This document shows positions 1 through 8,171 of a stretch of 48,063 nucleotides of DNA, piece after piece. The stretch's first letter is position 1. Every line of letters starts with the position of its first letter. A model generated the notes under the pieces. The model saw only the letters and a program-made list of their open reading frames with translations. It ran no database searches and was not told the DNA's origin. Where the stretch lies: contig NZ_JAKRMS010000014.1 in NCBI RefSeq assembly GCF_022346185.1, positions 1-48,063 on the forward strand. The letters are read 5' to 3'. A program made the position numbers and the translations under genes. The stretch comes from Cellulomonas sp. ACRRI (lineage in GTDB: Bacteria; Actinomycetota; Actinomycetes; Actinomycetales; Cellulomonadaceae).

Positions 1-268
1 GGACGCCCCCGCCCCCCTGGAGGGCGCCGCCGGGCGCGCCCCAGGGGGCCGGCGAGCCCCACCCGGACGGGGGCTGCGGCGGCGCACCGGCCGGCAGGGT
101 CCCGGTCCCCGCGCCCGACGGCGCCCTCCAGGCGGGCGGGGGCGTCCAGCCCCGCGGGGCGGCCGGCGGCGGCGCGTACGGGTCGGCGACCGCGGGTCGG
201 TGCCCCGCCTGCCCCACCCGGTCCTGCGGCGGGTCCGCCGGCCGGCCGTGCTCGTCGGGCGCGGTCAC
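1..268 (-). CDS. htrA: HtrA/DegP-like serine protease, N-terminal part only (cut by window edge)
   Basis: An open frame runs on the minus strand from a GTG at 268 to the window edge with no stop. The GTG shares bases with the TGA of the anti-sigma gene (GTGA overlap), so it is very likely translated with it. The 89 visible residues are rich in Pro, Gly and Ala with scattered Trp, which resembles the disordered cytoplasmic N-terminus of actinobacterial membrane-anchored HtrA proteases. No catalytic or PDZ domain lies in the window. The identity rests on position: sigE, rseA and htrA are adjacent in M. tuberculosis and many relatives. The reading frame is firm; the protease function is inferred. 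Confidence 0.65.
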   Translation of the reverse strand, partial: MTAPDEHGRPADPPQDRVGQAGHRPAVADPYAPPPAAPRGWTPPPAWRAPSGAGTGTLPAGAPPQPPSGWGSPAPWGAPGGALQGGGGV

Positions 269-1401
269 GGCAGGTGCACCGCGGTGGCGAAGGTGTCCCA
301 CCCGCGGGTCAGCCGGGCGCTCAGGCCGGCGTCGAACTCGCCCTCGGGGAACTGCGCGACCACGGCGGCGGCGCCGGGGCCGGTGCGCGACGACACGACC
401 TCGACGACGGTGTCCCCCGACTGCCAGGCGGCGTGCCAGGGCTCGGCGGACAGCAGGTACACGGTGCGGCCCTCGACGTCGATCGGCTCCGCGGCGGTGA
501 GCGCCGAGACGTCGAGCCGGCCGTGCTGCTCGGTGACGACGACGTCCCCGGTCGGCCCGGACAGGTCCACCTCGAGCGTGCCGCCGTCGTCCCGCAGGTG
601 CACGGCGGTGACCGCCCAGCCGGCGGGGACCTGCTCGGGGCAGGTCCAGCCCTCGGCGCGCATCCAGTCGAGGTAGTCCTGGGTCGTCGCGCCCGCGGCG
701 GGTGCGGCGCCCTCGGACCCGGCGGCGATCACGGGCAGCGCGGCGGGTCCGGCGTCACCGAGCAGCGACAGCGCCTCGGTGGACTCGGAGACCGGGGCGA
801 CGGTCGGGCGGTCGCCCAGCAGGAACAGCCCGACCGCGACGACGCCGAGCCCGGTGATCGACCCCACCGCCGCCCGCAGGCCGCGGCGGGTCGCGCCGGG
901 GGCCGTCGTCGCCGGAGCGCTGCCGACGACCGGGCGGTCGCCCAGCAGCCGCCGGGAGCCGAGCACGGAGCCGCCCAGGACGGAGTGCGCACCGAGCACG
1001 GACCGCCCGCCGAGGACACCCTCGCCGAACGGACCGCGCCCGCCGAGCAGCCCCCCGATGCCGGCGGCCGCGGACGACGGCGCGCCGGTGAACGCCGCGG
1101 CGCCGCGCACGGCCGACGGCGGCACGAACGGGTCCATCGGCCGCGCGTCGCCCGGGCGCGCGGCGGCGTCGGCACCCGGGGGCACGGGGGCGCCGCCCAG
1201 GGCGAGCAGCCGGGCCGTGAGGTCGCCCGCGGGCCGGACGTCGTCGCAGCCGGACAGCACGCGGCGAGCGGCGCGCGCCGCGGCGAGGTCGGCCGCGCAC
1301 CGTGCGCAGCCCGCGACGTGCGCGAGGGCGCGCTCCGCGGCGGCGGGGGCGAGCTGGCCGTCGACCAGCGCGCTCACGCGGTCGCCGAGGTGGGCGCTCA
1401 C
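265..1401 (-). CDS. rseA: Anti-sigma factor of the RseA type (zinc-binding ZAS domain, one membrane span)
   Basis: The 378-residue product is expected to hold the upstream-encoded ECF sigma factor inactive at the membrane. Residues 1-45 form a zf-HC2/ZAS domain with the HxxxCxxC motif (His28, Cys32, Cys35). One hydrophobic span follows near 179-197, then an extracytoplasmic domain to the C-terminus. Between them, residues 118-160 are a low-complexity run of short Leu-Gly units ([32 protein letters not shown]). LLGDRP recurs just after the span, near 195-200. The GTG start at 1401 overlaps the sigma TGA, and the stop overlaps the next GTG. Together these make a tightly coupled three-gene operon. 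Many RseA proteins are shorter; the extra length is the linker and the outer domain. Confidence 0.85.
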   Translation of the reverse strand: MSAHLGDRVSALVDGQLAPAAAERALAHVAGCARCAADLAAARAARRVLSGCDDVRPAGDLTARLLALGGAPVPPGADAAARPGDARPMDPFVPPSAVRGAAAFTGAPSSAAAGIGGLLGGRGPFGEGVLGGRSVLGAHSVLGGSVLGSRRLLGDRPVVGSAPATTAPGATRRGLRAAVGSITGLGVVAVGLFLLGDRPTVAPVSESTEALSLLGDAGPAALPVIAAGSEGAAPAAGATTQDYLDWMRAEGWTCPEQVPAGWAVTAVHLRDDGGTLEVDLSGPTGDVVVTEQHGRLDVSALTAAEPIDVEGRTVYLLSAEPWHAAWQSGDTVVEVVSSRTGPGAAAVVAQFPEGEFDAGLSARLTRGWDTFATAVHLP

Positions 1402-2000
1402 CGGGCGCCCGCCGGGGCCGTCACCTCGGCGGGGTCGACCGCCGGCTCCGCCGCCACCGCGCGCGTCGCCGAGGGCGCACGGTGCTCGAGCGCCACCCGC
1501 AGCCGCGCGCGGGCGCGGTGGATGCGCGAGCGCACGGTGCCGAGCTTGATGCCGAGGGTCACCGCGATCTCCTCGTACGACAGCCCCTCGATGTCGCACA
1601 GCACCACGGCGGCGCGGTACTCCGGGGGCAGCTCGTCGAGGGCGCGCTGCACGTCGACGTCGAGGTTCTCGTGCTCGAAGGCGCGCTCGGGGCCGGCCCC
1701 GGTCGCCGGGTAGCGGTCGCCGTCCTCGCCCATCGCGTCCATGCGGATGCGCTGGCGGCGGCGGGCGCCGTCGAGGAACAGGTTGGTCGTGATCCGGTGC
1801 AGCCAGCCCTCGAACGTCCCGGGGGTGTACGTCGACAGCGACCGGAAGACGCGGACGAACACCTCCTGCGTGAGGTCCTCGGCGTCGTGCCGGTTGCCGG
1901 TCAGCCGGTAGGCGAGGCGGTAGACGCGCGCGGAGTGCTCCCGGACGATCGCCTCCCAGGTGGGGGGCTGCCAGTCCGGATCGGGCAACGAGGTCGCCAT
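1398..2000 (-). CDS. sigE: ECF RNA polymerase sigma factor, SigE type
   Basis: This 200-residue group-4 sigma factor has region 2 at about 20-85 (with [15 protein letters not shown]) and region 4 at about 122-172 ([23 protein letters not shown] followed in frame by the [10 protein letters not shown] helix). The ATG at 2000 was chosen over upstream in-frame starts because AAGGA lies 6-7 nt before it and homology begins just after it. In M. tuberculosis, SigE serves the surface-stress response and is held by RseA. Here the anti-sigma gene follows with a GTGA overlap and a divergent O-methyltransferase lies upstream, the same arrangement. An ECF-type promoter about 107 nt upstream suggests autoregulation. 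Confidence 0.92.
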   Translation of the reverse strand: MATSLPDPDWQPPTWEAIVREHSARVYRLAYRLTGNRHDAEDLTQEVFVRVFRSLSTYTPGTFEGWLHRITTNLFLDGARRRQRIRMDAMGEDGDRYPATGAGPERAFEHENLDVDVQRALDELPPEYRAAVVLCDIEGLSYEEIAVTLGIKLGTVRSRIHRARARLRVALEHRAPSATRAVAAEPAVDPAEVTAPAGAR

Positions 2001-2106
2001 CCACGTCCTTCTGTTCGGGGGCCGCGGGTGCGGCGCGGAGTCCCAGGGACCCAGTGTCCCAGGGCACGGGGCCCGGTGCGAACCGGGTCCACCCCTTCTT
2101 GCGCAC

Positions 2107-2132
2107 AACGCGCACAGGTCCCGCCCGGTTCC
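2107..2132 (-). promoter_or_regulatory. Predicted ECF-sigma promoter for sigE (autoregulation)
   Basis: On the minus strand GGAAC (2132-2128) and CGTT (2110-2107) are separated by 17 nt. This matches the -35/-10 pattern of many ECF sigma factors, including SigE and SigH types. It points at sigE, with a leader of about 100 nt. Seen by eye only; not scored against the genome background. Confidence 0.6.
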
Positions 2133-2266
2133 CCCGCGCGCGGGTGAGGCCGCGGGGCGCCGCGGGCCGCCCGCCCGCCGCGCGCACTAGGCTGGCCCGC
2201 GCCGGCGCCACGTCCGCGCACGGCCCGCCGCACCCGGCGCGCACCACCTTCGACCAGGAGGACACC

Positions 2267-2899
2267 ATCGCCACCGACAAGGCCGCGAGCTGGGTCTACG
2301 CCGAGGGATTCGTCCCCGAGGACGACACCCTGCTGCGCGCGCGGGACCGCGCCGGCGAGCTCGGCTGCACGCCCGTGCAGCCCGGCACCGGCGCCGCGCT
2401 CACCGTGCTGGCCGCCGCGTCCCGGGCGCGCGCCGTGGTCGAGGTGGGCACGGGCGCGGGCGTCAGCGGCCTGCACCTGCTGCGCGGGATGCCGTCCGAC
2501 GGCGTGCTCACCACCATCGACGTCGAGGTGGAGCACCAGCGCGCGGCCAAGCAGGCGTTCGCCGAGGAGGGCGTCCGCGCGGCGCGCACCCGCACCATCT
2601 CCGGCCGGGCGCTCGACGTGCTGCCGCGGCTGACCGACGGGGCGTACGACCTGGTGTTCGTGGACGCCGACGTGGAGAGCTACCCGGCGTACGTCGAGCG
2701 CGCCGTGCGGCTGCTGCGGCCGGGCGGCGTGCTGGCCGTCGACGACGCGCTGTGGCACGACCGGGTCGCCGACCCGGCCCGGCGCGACGAGGCGACGACG
2801 CTCGTGCGCGAGACGGGCCGGCTGGTGCGGGAGGACGACCGGCTGATGCCGGCGATGCTGCCCGTCGGCGACGGCCTGCTGGTGGCGGTGCGCCGCTGA
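2267..2899 (+). CDS. SAM-dependent O-methyltransferase (Rv1220c type), apparent ATC start
   Basis: This class I methyltransferase (210 residues from 2267) has the SAM-binding motif EVGTGAGVSG at about 59-68, the acidic LTTIDVE strand at 81-87, and FVDAD at 131-135. It matches the O-methyltransferase found divergent from sigE in mycobacteria. A perfect AGGAGG (2256-2261) lies 5 nt before ATC, and the first residues (ATDKAASWVYAEG) align with the family N-terminus. No ATG, GTG or TTG occurs in frame near it. The alternatives are ATG 2054 and GTG 2144, which add a long Arg/Pro-rich extension with no similarity, or starts deep inside the SAM domain. The substrate is unknown. Confidence 0.85.
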   Translation: MATDKAASWVYAEGFVPEDDTLLRARDRAGELGCTPVQPGTGAALTVLAAASRARAVVEVGTGAGVSGLHLLRGMPSDGVLTTIDVEVEHQRAAKQAFAEEGVRAARTRTISGRALDVLPRLTDGAYDLVFVDADVESYPAYVERAVRLLRPGGVLAVDDALWHDRVADPARRDEATTLVRETGRLVREDDRLMPAMLPVGDGLLVAVRR

Positions 2900-2913
2900 T
2901 CCCGGGGCCCGGC

Positions 2914-2957
2914 ACGCGGACGGCCGCCCACCCCGCGGGGTGGGCGGCCGTCCGCGT
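2914..2957. terminator. Perfect 44-bp palindrome, bidirectional terminator
   Basis: Bases 2914-2935 are exactly complementary to 2936-2957 with no central spacer. It lies between the convergent ends of the O-methyltransferase (2899) and leucyl aminopeptidase (2985). No U-tract follows, as is usual in high-GC actinobacteria. Confidence 0.85.
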
Positions 2958-2984
2958 CGTCGGCCGGGCGGCGTGCGGCCCGGC

Positions 2985-4598
2985 TCAGCGCAGCGCCGCG
3001 AGCCAGCGCAGCAGCAGGCGCGCACCGAAGCCGGTCGCGCCCTCGGTGACCTCGTGCCGGTCCGCCGTCGCCCGCGCGGGGCCGGCGATGTCGAGGTGCG
3101 CCCACGTCCGGGTGCCCACGAACTCGCGCAGGAACAGCGCCGCGGTGATCGACCCGGCGCCGTACTTCGCGTCCTGCGGGACGTGCCGCAGGTCGGCCAC
3201 CGTGGACCGCACCGCGTCGGCGTAGTCCTCGACGAGCGGCATCGACCAGACGGGCTCGCCCGACTCGGCCGCCGCGGCCTCGAGCGCCGCGGCGAGCCGC
3301 GGGTCCGTGGCGTACAGCGCGCCGTGCTGCTTGCCGAGCCCGAGGCTGGCGGCGCCGGTCAGCGTCGCGACGTCCACGAGCACGTCCGGGTCGAGCGTCG
3401 CGGCGGCCCACGCCAGCGCGTCGCCGAGCACCAGGCGGCCCTCGGCGTCGGTGTTCGCGATCTCGACCGTGCGCCCGCCCCACATCCGCAGGACGTCACC
3501 CGGGCGGTACGACGCGGCCCCGACGTGGTTCTCCGCGAGCGGCAGCACCGCGGTGACCCGGTGCGGCACCTCGGCGGCGGCGGCGCCGAGCACGGTCGCG
3601 AGCGCGACGGCGGCGCCGGCCATGTCGGTCTTCATCGGCACCATCGCCTCGCGCGGCTTGATGGACAGGCCGCCGGTGTCGTAGGTGATGCCCTTGCCGA
3701 CGACCACGACGTGCTGCCGGCGACGACCCGCGGTGCCGGCCGGGCCCGCCGGGTCGTAGGAGACCGTGACCAGGCGCGGCGGGGACGCCGACCCGGCGCC
3801 GACGGCGAGGATGCCGCCGAAGCCCTGGGCCTCGAGCTCGCGCGGGCCGAGCACCTCGACCCGCAGGCCGGCCGCGCGGGCCAGCTCCGACGCGCGGTCG
3901 GCGACCCAGGCCGGGTCCTTGGTGCTGGACGGGGTGTTGGCGAGGTCGCGCACCAGCCAGGTGGCGGTCGCACCGCGCACGGCCTCGTCGAGCGCGGCCT
4001 GCACCCGGACGCCCTCCCGGCCGACGACCACCAGCCGCTCGGCCGGCGCCTCCGTCGGCGAGGCGGGCGCACCGATCCGCTGCACGCGGTAGGCGGCCAG
4101 CAGGTAGCCCTCCGCGAACGCGCGGACCGCGCGCGGGCCGTCGGCGCCGGGCTCGGTGCCGACGGTCGTGAGCACGCGGCGCAGGCCGCGGGTGGCGCGC
4201 GCCAGGGCGGCGCCGGCCCGCCGGAGCTGGTCCGGCGTGCCGTCGCCGACCCCGACCAGCACGAGCCGGCGCGGCAGACCCGCCCAGGGCAGGTCGCCGC
4301 CGGCGCTGCCGACGGGGCGCGGGAGCAGCAGCGTCCACGCCTCGCCCGCGGCGCCGGTGAGGCCGGCGCGCTCCGCGAGCTCGGCCAGGTCGATGCCGTA
4401 GCGCGCCGCCGCGTCCGCGGTGCCGCGCCCGGGCTGGAGGTCGGTGTCGTCCGGCGCCGCGGGGGCGACCGGGACGGCCACCGCGTCGACGTCGGCCTCG
4501 AGCAGCAGGTCCGAGGTCGCCAGCGAGCCGGCCGCGAGGCCGACCGCCGGGACCGCGCGGCCGATGCGCACCGTGGGCGGGGTCAGGGAACGAGCCAC
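2985..4598 (-). CDS. pepA: Leucyl aminopeptidase (M17 family, cytosol aminopeptidase)
   Basis: The 537-residue cytosolic metallopeptidase removes N-terminal residues from peptides. The C-terminal catalytic half has the M17 landmarks: VGKGITYDTGG (metal-binding Lys and Asp), the following DMAGAAV segment, and the signature NTDAEGRLVLGDAL with its catalytic Arg. The N-terminal third is the poorly conserved M17 N domain, and length is normal for the family. The GTG at 4598 is used; its ribosome site is weak. The gene follows DUF3117 on the same strand after 22 nt, so co-transcription is likely. It ends at the 44-bp palindrome. Confidence 0.93.
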   Translation of the reverse strand: MARSLTPPTVRIGRAVPAVGLAAGSLATSDLLLEADVDAVAVPVAPAAPDDTDLQPGRGTADAAARYGIDLAELAERAGLTGAAGEAWTLLLPRPVGSAGGDLPWAGLPRRLVLVGVGDGTPDQLRRAGAALARATRGLRRVLTTVGTEPGADGPRAVRAFAEGYLLAAYRVQRIGAPASPTEAPAERLVVVGREGVRVQAALDEAVRGATATWLVRDLANTPSSTKDPAWVADRASELARAAGLRVEVLGPRELEAQGFGGILAVGAGSASPPRLVTVSYDPAGPAGTAGRRRQHVVVVGKGITYDTGGLSIKPREAMVPMKTDMAGAAVALATVLGAAAAEVPHRVTAVLPLAENHVGAASYRPGDVLRMWGGRTVEIANTDAEGRLVLGDALAWAAATLDPDVLVDVATLTGAASLGLGKQHGALYATDPRLAAALEAAAAESGEPVWSMPLVEDYADAVRSTVADLRHVPQDAKYGAGSITAALFLREFVGTRTWAHLDIAGPARATADRHEVTEGATGFGARLLLRWLAALR

Positions 4599-4620
4599 GT
4601 CGGAAGCGGGTCCCGCGCGG

Positions 4621-4788
4621 TCAGGAGACGACGGAGGTCAGGGCCTCGCCGAGCTCCTGGGCCTCGGTCGCGTTGAGCTCGACGACGAGTCGGCCACCGC
4701 CCTCGAGCGGGACCCGCATGACGATGCCGCGGCCCTCCTTGGTCACCTCGAGCGGACCGTCACCAGTCCTCGGCTTCATCGCGGCCAT
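4621..4788 (-). CDS. DUF3117 family small protein
   Basis: This 55-residue protein begins MAAMKPRTGDGPLEVTKEGR and continues with the conserved GGGRLVVELN segment. It matches the actinobacterial DUF3117 family (M. tuberculosis Rv1211 type). AAGGAG lies 8 nt before the ATG. The biochemical function is not established. Position between a glycosyltransferase-like gene and pepA fits the conserved block with folP2 and LOG further upstream on the same strand. Confidence 0.9.
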   Translation of the reverse strand: MAAMKPRTGDGPLEVTKEGRGIVMRVPLEGGGRLVVELNATEAQELGEALTSVVS

Positions 4789-4838
4789 GCGGGGCTCTCC
4801 TTCGCGTCGTCAGCTGGGCTCCCGGGCGCCCGGTACCG

Positions 4839-4872
4839 CCGCGTCCGCGGGGGGCGGGACGGGCGGACGCGG
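4839..4872 (-). terminator. Hairpin downstream of the mannosyltransferase-like gene
   Basis: CCGCGTCCGC (4839-4848) pairs with GCGGACGCGG (4863-4872) across a 14-nt loop. It lies in the 264-bp gap between the GT-C gene stop (5053) and the DUF3117 start (4788). It is a plausible minus-strand terminator; I saw no convincing full promoter in the rest of the gap. Confidence 0.5.
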
Positions 4873-5052
4873 GCCTCCGGCTCCCGGATGTCCAACCCGC
4901 AGTCTAGTTCACCGGGGCGACAAGGCGGGGCCGTCCTCGCGCGGCGGGTGCGCCAAGCCGCTCGTCAGGCCCCTGCGGCGGGGTCTCGGCGTCCCGGCGG
5001 AGCGCCCGCGGAGCCCCGACGGCACCCCGCGGACGGGGGCGGTGGCGACGGG

Positions 5053-6288
5053 TCACGGCGGCCAGCCGGACGGCGGCACGAACCGCCAGATGTGCCAGAT
5101 CCACACCACCTGGAGCACGAGCATGAGGACCACCACGGCGCCGGTCCACGCCCAGCGGGCCGCGCGCGGCCGGGTCACCACGCCCGCGGTCGCGGCGCCG
5201 ATCGGGAACGCCAGGAGCAGGAACCGGGCCAGGCTGCTCCCGGGCTCCACCGCCGCCGCGAGGTACAGCAGGTACGCGGCGGACCAGGCGTGCAGCTCCC
5301 GGCCCAGCCGCCACGCCGACGGCGTGACCAGGCAGGCGATCACGAACGCGGCCGCCGCGAGCACCACGAGCGGCGCCGCGTCGCCGAACCAGAACGCCGG
5401 CACGTACGACCACCCGGCGAACGGCGCGGTCGTGGCGGCGCCGCGCCAGGCCTCCTGGGTCTGCAGGTACGCGTCGGGCACGCCGGTGACCCAGCCGCAG
5501 ATCGCGAGCCACGCGACGCCCGACACCACGGCGGCCACCCCCACGGCCGCGATGCCCGCGAGGTCCCGGCCGCGCGGACGCTCCCCGGCCGTCCGCCACT
5601 CCCGCCACCGCACCAGCGCGTGCACGGCGACCACGACGGCCATCGGCAGCGCGACGGCGCGGGTGAACCCGAGCGCGAGCACCGCGGCGCACGCCCAGCC
5701 GTACCGCCGGGTGACGACGGCGAGCAGCGACGCGGCGACCAGCAGCAGCGCCAGCGACTCGGTGTACCCGACCTGCAGCACCACCGACGTCGGGAAGACG
5801 CTGACCAGCAGCACCGTCGCCAGCGGCAGGCCCGGGCGGGCGGCGACCGCGCGCGGGGCCCCGCGCACCACGACGCGGTGCACGAGCAGCACCGCCCCGG
5901 CGCCCGCGAGCAGCGACACCGTCGGGGCGACGACGGCCCAGGACCCGCCGGTCACGGACATCACCGCGCGGACGACGAACGGGTAGAGCGGGAAGAACGC
6001 CCACGCGTTCTGCTGCACCAGGCCGTCGGCGCCGACCGGGAGCTCCGCCGGGTAGCCGCCCTCGGCGATCGTCCGGTACCAGGTCGCGTCCCACATCAGG
6101 CCCGTGTAGTCGGCGTACCCGGGGGACGCGCCGGTCCAGCCGCTCGCCGCCTGCCGGGTGGCGACGACCAGCAGCACGACGGCGGAGAAGGCGCGGGCCG
6201 CGGCGTACACCGCGAGCGCCTGCACCCACCACGGCCAGGTGCGGGGGTCGAGGGCGCGGCGGGCGGGGGCCGTGGCCGGTGCCGTCAC
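5053..6288 (-). CDS. GT-C fold membrane glycosyltransferase, PIG-V/mannosyltransferase-like
   Basis: The 411-residue protein has about nine to ten hydrophobic segments. An early periplasmic loop holds MWDATWYRTIAEGGYP, the acidic, aromatic loop typical of GT-C lipid-linked sugar transferases, followed by NAWAFFPLYPF. This layout fits the bacterial family related to PIG-V mannosyltransferases, which use polyprenyl-phosphate sugars outside the membrane. Donor and acceptor cannot be read from sequence. The GTG at 6288 overlaps the stop of the FolP2-type gene (GTGA), so the two are translationally coupled. A larger open frame continues upstream, but only as a shadow of folP2. Confidence 0.75.
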   Translation of the reverse strand: MTAPATAPARRALDPRTWPWWVQALAVYAAARAFSAVVLLVVATRQAASGWTGASPGYADYTGLMWDATWYRTIAEGGYPAELPVGADGLVQQNAWAFFPLYPFVVRAVMSVTGGSWAVVAPTVSLLAGAGAVLLVHRVVVRGAPRAVAARPGLPLATVLLVSVFPTSVVLQVGYTESLALLLVAASLLAVVTRRYGWACAAVLALGFTRAVALPMAVVVAVHALVRWREWRTAGERPRGRDLAGIAAVGVAAVVSGVAWLAICGWVTGVPDAYLQTQEAWRGAATTAPFAGWSYVPAFWFGDAAPLVVLAAAAFVIACLVTPSAWRLGRELHAWSAAYLLYLAAAVEPGSSLARFLLLAFPIGAATAGVVTRPRAARWAWTGAVVVLMLVLQVVWIWHIWRFVPPSGWPP

Positions 6289-7250
6289 GCCAGGCCCCGG
6301 ACGGCGCGCGCCGGCGGCGCGTCCCCGCGCAGGGCGGCGACCATGTCCACCGTCCGCCGCGTGGCCCGCACGTCGTGCGCGCGGAACACCCGCGCGCCGA
6401 GCCAGGCGGCCAGCGACGTCGCGGCCAGGGTGCCCTCCAGCCGGTCCTCCGGGGGCAGGTCGAGCGTCTCCCCCACGAAGTCCTTCCGGGACAGGGCGAC
6501 GAGCACCGGGTGCCCGAGCGCGGTGAGCGCCGCGGTGCGCCGGACCAGGTGCAGCGAGTGCCAGGTGCTCTTGCCGAAGTCGTGCGTCGGGTCGACCAGC
6601 ACGCTCGCCGGGTGCACCCCGAGGTCCACGGCCCGCGCGGCGGCGGTGCGCAGCGTGGCGAGCACGTCGAGCAGCACCCCGTCCCGCGGGTCGGCGCCGG
6701 CGGGCGCGTCGGCCGGCAGCGGGTACGACACCCGCAGCGGGTCGGTGCGCGGCGGCAGCCCGCCGGTGTGCGAGCACACCACGCCCAGCCCGCGCTCGGC
6801 GGCGACCTCCACCAGCGCCGGGTCGTGCCCGGCCCACGTGTCGTTCAGCAGGTCGGCGCCCGCGTCGGCCGCGGCCCGCGCGACCTCGGCGCGCCAGGTG
6901 TCGACGCTGACCAGCAGGTCCGGGTGCCGCCGCCGGACGCGCTCGACGAGCGGCACGACGCGCGCGATCTCCTCGGCGACGTCGACGGCCGGCCCGCGCC
7001 CGGCGCGCACGCCGCCGAGGTCGACCAGGTCGGCGCCCTCCTCCTCGGCGCGCGCGACCGCCGCGTCGGCCCCGGCGTCGTCGTGCCGCGCGGCGGCGTA
7101 GAACGAGTCCGGCGTGCGGTTCACCACCGCCATGACGACCGGGTGGCCCGGGCCGAACCAGCGGCCGCGCAGCAGCAGGGGCGCGCCGGGCGCGGGGACG
7201 CCGGGGGGTGCGGCGGCCCCGGGGTCCCCGGGGTCGGGCTCAGCGCCCAC
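6285..7250 (-). CDS. folP2: Dihydropteroate synthase-like protein, FolP2 type (probably not a true DHPS)
   Basis: The 321-residue TIM-barrel protein is clearly a DHPS relative: it has VVNRTPDSFY, VSVDTWRAEV, LNDTWAG, FGKSTWHSLHL and ALSRKDFVGE. Several pterin and pABA site motifs depart from authentic FolP. NRTPDSFY replaces NVTPDSFSDGG, LGGVRAGRGPA replaces the GGESTRPGA loop, and CSHTGGLP replaces the MHMRG type. M. tuberculosis FolP2 (Rv1207) has similar changes and has been reported to lack DHPS activity. The neighbourhood (LOG upstream, DUF3117 downstream) is the same. The GTG start at 7250 overlaps the LOG gene end by 11 nt. Confidence 0.82.
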   Translation of the reverse strand: MGAEPDPGDPGAAAPPGVPAPGAPLLLRGRWFGPGHPVVMAVVNRTPDSFYAAARHDDAGADAAVARAEEEGADLVDLGGVRAGRGPAVDVAEEIARVVPLVERVRRRHPDLLVSVDTWRAEVARAAADAGADLLNDTWAGHDPALVEVAAERGLGVVCSHTGGLPPRTDPLRVSYPLPADAPAGADPRDGVLLDVLATLRTAAARAVDLGVHPASVLVDPTHDFGKSTWHSLHLVRRTAALTALGHPVLVALSRKDFVGETLDLPPEDRLEGTLAATSLAAWLGARVFRAHDVRATRRTVDMVAALRGDAPPARAVRGLA

Positions 7251-8091
7251 CCGGGGCGTCCTCCGCCTCGTCGGCCACCTCCGCCTCGGCCCGCTCCTGC
7301 GCCCGCTCCGCCTCCGCGGCCGCCGCGCGCTCGGCGGCGCGCAGCTCCATCCCGCGGTCGCGCACGATGCGCACGGCCTCCTCCGGGTCGTCGACCAGCC
7401 GGATCAGCTCCAGGTCGGCCTCGCGGATCATGCCGCGGTCCAGCACCGGGCCGCCCAGCCAGTCGAGCAGCCCCTGCCAGTAGTCGGTGCCCACCAGGAC
7501 GATCGGGAACTCGGTGACCTTGTGGGTCTGGACGAGGGTGAGGGCCTCGAACAGCTCGTCGAACGTCCCGAACCCGCCGGGCAGCACGATGAAGCCCTCG
7601 GCGTACTTCACGAACATCGTCTTGCGGGCGAAGAAGTAGCGGAAGTTGACCCCGAGGTCGACCCACGGGTTCATGCCCTGCTCGAACGGCAGCTCGATGC
7701 CGAGGCCGACCGACAGGCCGCCCGCCTCGGAGGCGCCCTTGTTCGCCGCGGACATGATGCCGGGGCCCCCGCCGGTGATCACCGCGTAGCCCGCCTCGGC
7801 CAGCAGGCGGCCGACCTCCTCGCCCAGCGCGAAGTCCGGGTGCTCGGGCAGCGTGCGGGCCGAGCCGAACACGCTGACCGCCGGGCCGAGCTCCGCGAGC
7901 GCGCCGAAGCCCTCCACGAACTCGCTCTGGATCCGCATCACGCGCCACGGGTCGCCGTGCAGCCAGTCGGCGCCGTCGCCGCCGGACAGCAGCCGCTGGT
8001 CGGAGGTGGTGGTCGGGATCTGCCCGCGCCGCAGCAGGACGGGCCCCTTGCGGTAGCCCGAGCCGGGGACGGGAACGCCGTCGTCGCTCAT
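7240..8091 (-). CDS. LOG family protein (TIGR00730; cytokinin nucleoside 5'-monophosphate phosphoribohydrolase type)
   Basis: The 283-residue protein has the nucleotide-binding segment AVITGGGPGIMSAANKGASE and the active-site motif PGGFGTFDE (PGGxGTxxE) characteristic of LOG phosphoribohydrolases. These hydrolyse AMP or cytokinin ribotides to base plus ribose 5-phosphate. The N-terminal 45 residues are an extension of the longer actinobacterial subtype, and the last 40 are an Ala/Glu-rich helical tail. A TAGAGT hexamer 7 nt before the ATG suggests a leaderless message. M. tuberculosis Rv1205, a LOG homologue, sits in the same genomic position near dapE and folP2. Confidence 0.88.
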   Translation of the reverse strand: MSDDGVPVPGSGYRKGPVLLRRGQIPTTTSDQRLLSGGDGADWLHGDPWRVMRIQSEFVEGFGALAELGPAVSVFGSARTLPEHPDFALGEEVGRLLAEAGYAVITGGGPGIMSAANKGASEAGGLSVGLGIELPFEQGMNPWVDLGVNFRYFFARKTMFVKYAEGFIVLPGGFGTFDELFEALTLVQTHKVTEFPIVLVGTDYWQGLLDWLGGPVLDRGMIREADLELIRLVDDPEEAVRIVRDRGMELRAAERAAAAEAERAQERAEAEVADEAEDAPGGR

Positions 8092-8098
8092 GGCCCCG

Positions 8099-8104
8099 AC
8101 TCTA
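8099..8104 (-). promoter_or_regulatory. -10 element of LOG gene, leaderless spacing
   Basis: TAGAGT on the minus strand ends 7 nt before the ATG at 8091. This would place transcription start at the start codon. Confidence 0.55.
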
Positions 8105-8171
8105 CGGTCCGCGCCGGGGCACGCGCGGGCACCCCGGGGGACGGGCGGGTGAACCCCCGGCGGCGGCGGCG

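Noticed and set aside
265..2280. A single 671-residue sigma/anti-sigma fusion on the minus strand
   Set aside because: The sigma factor uses a different frame (1398-2000) and the anti-sigma has a clear GTG at 1401; the upstream extension is a shadow frame.
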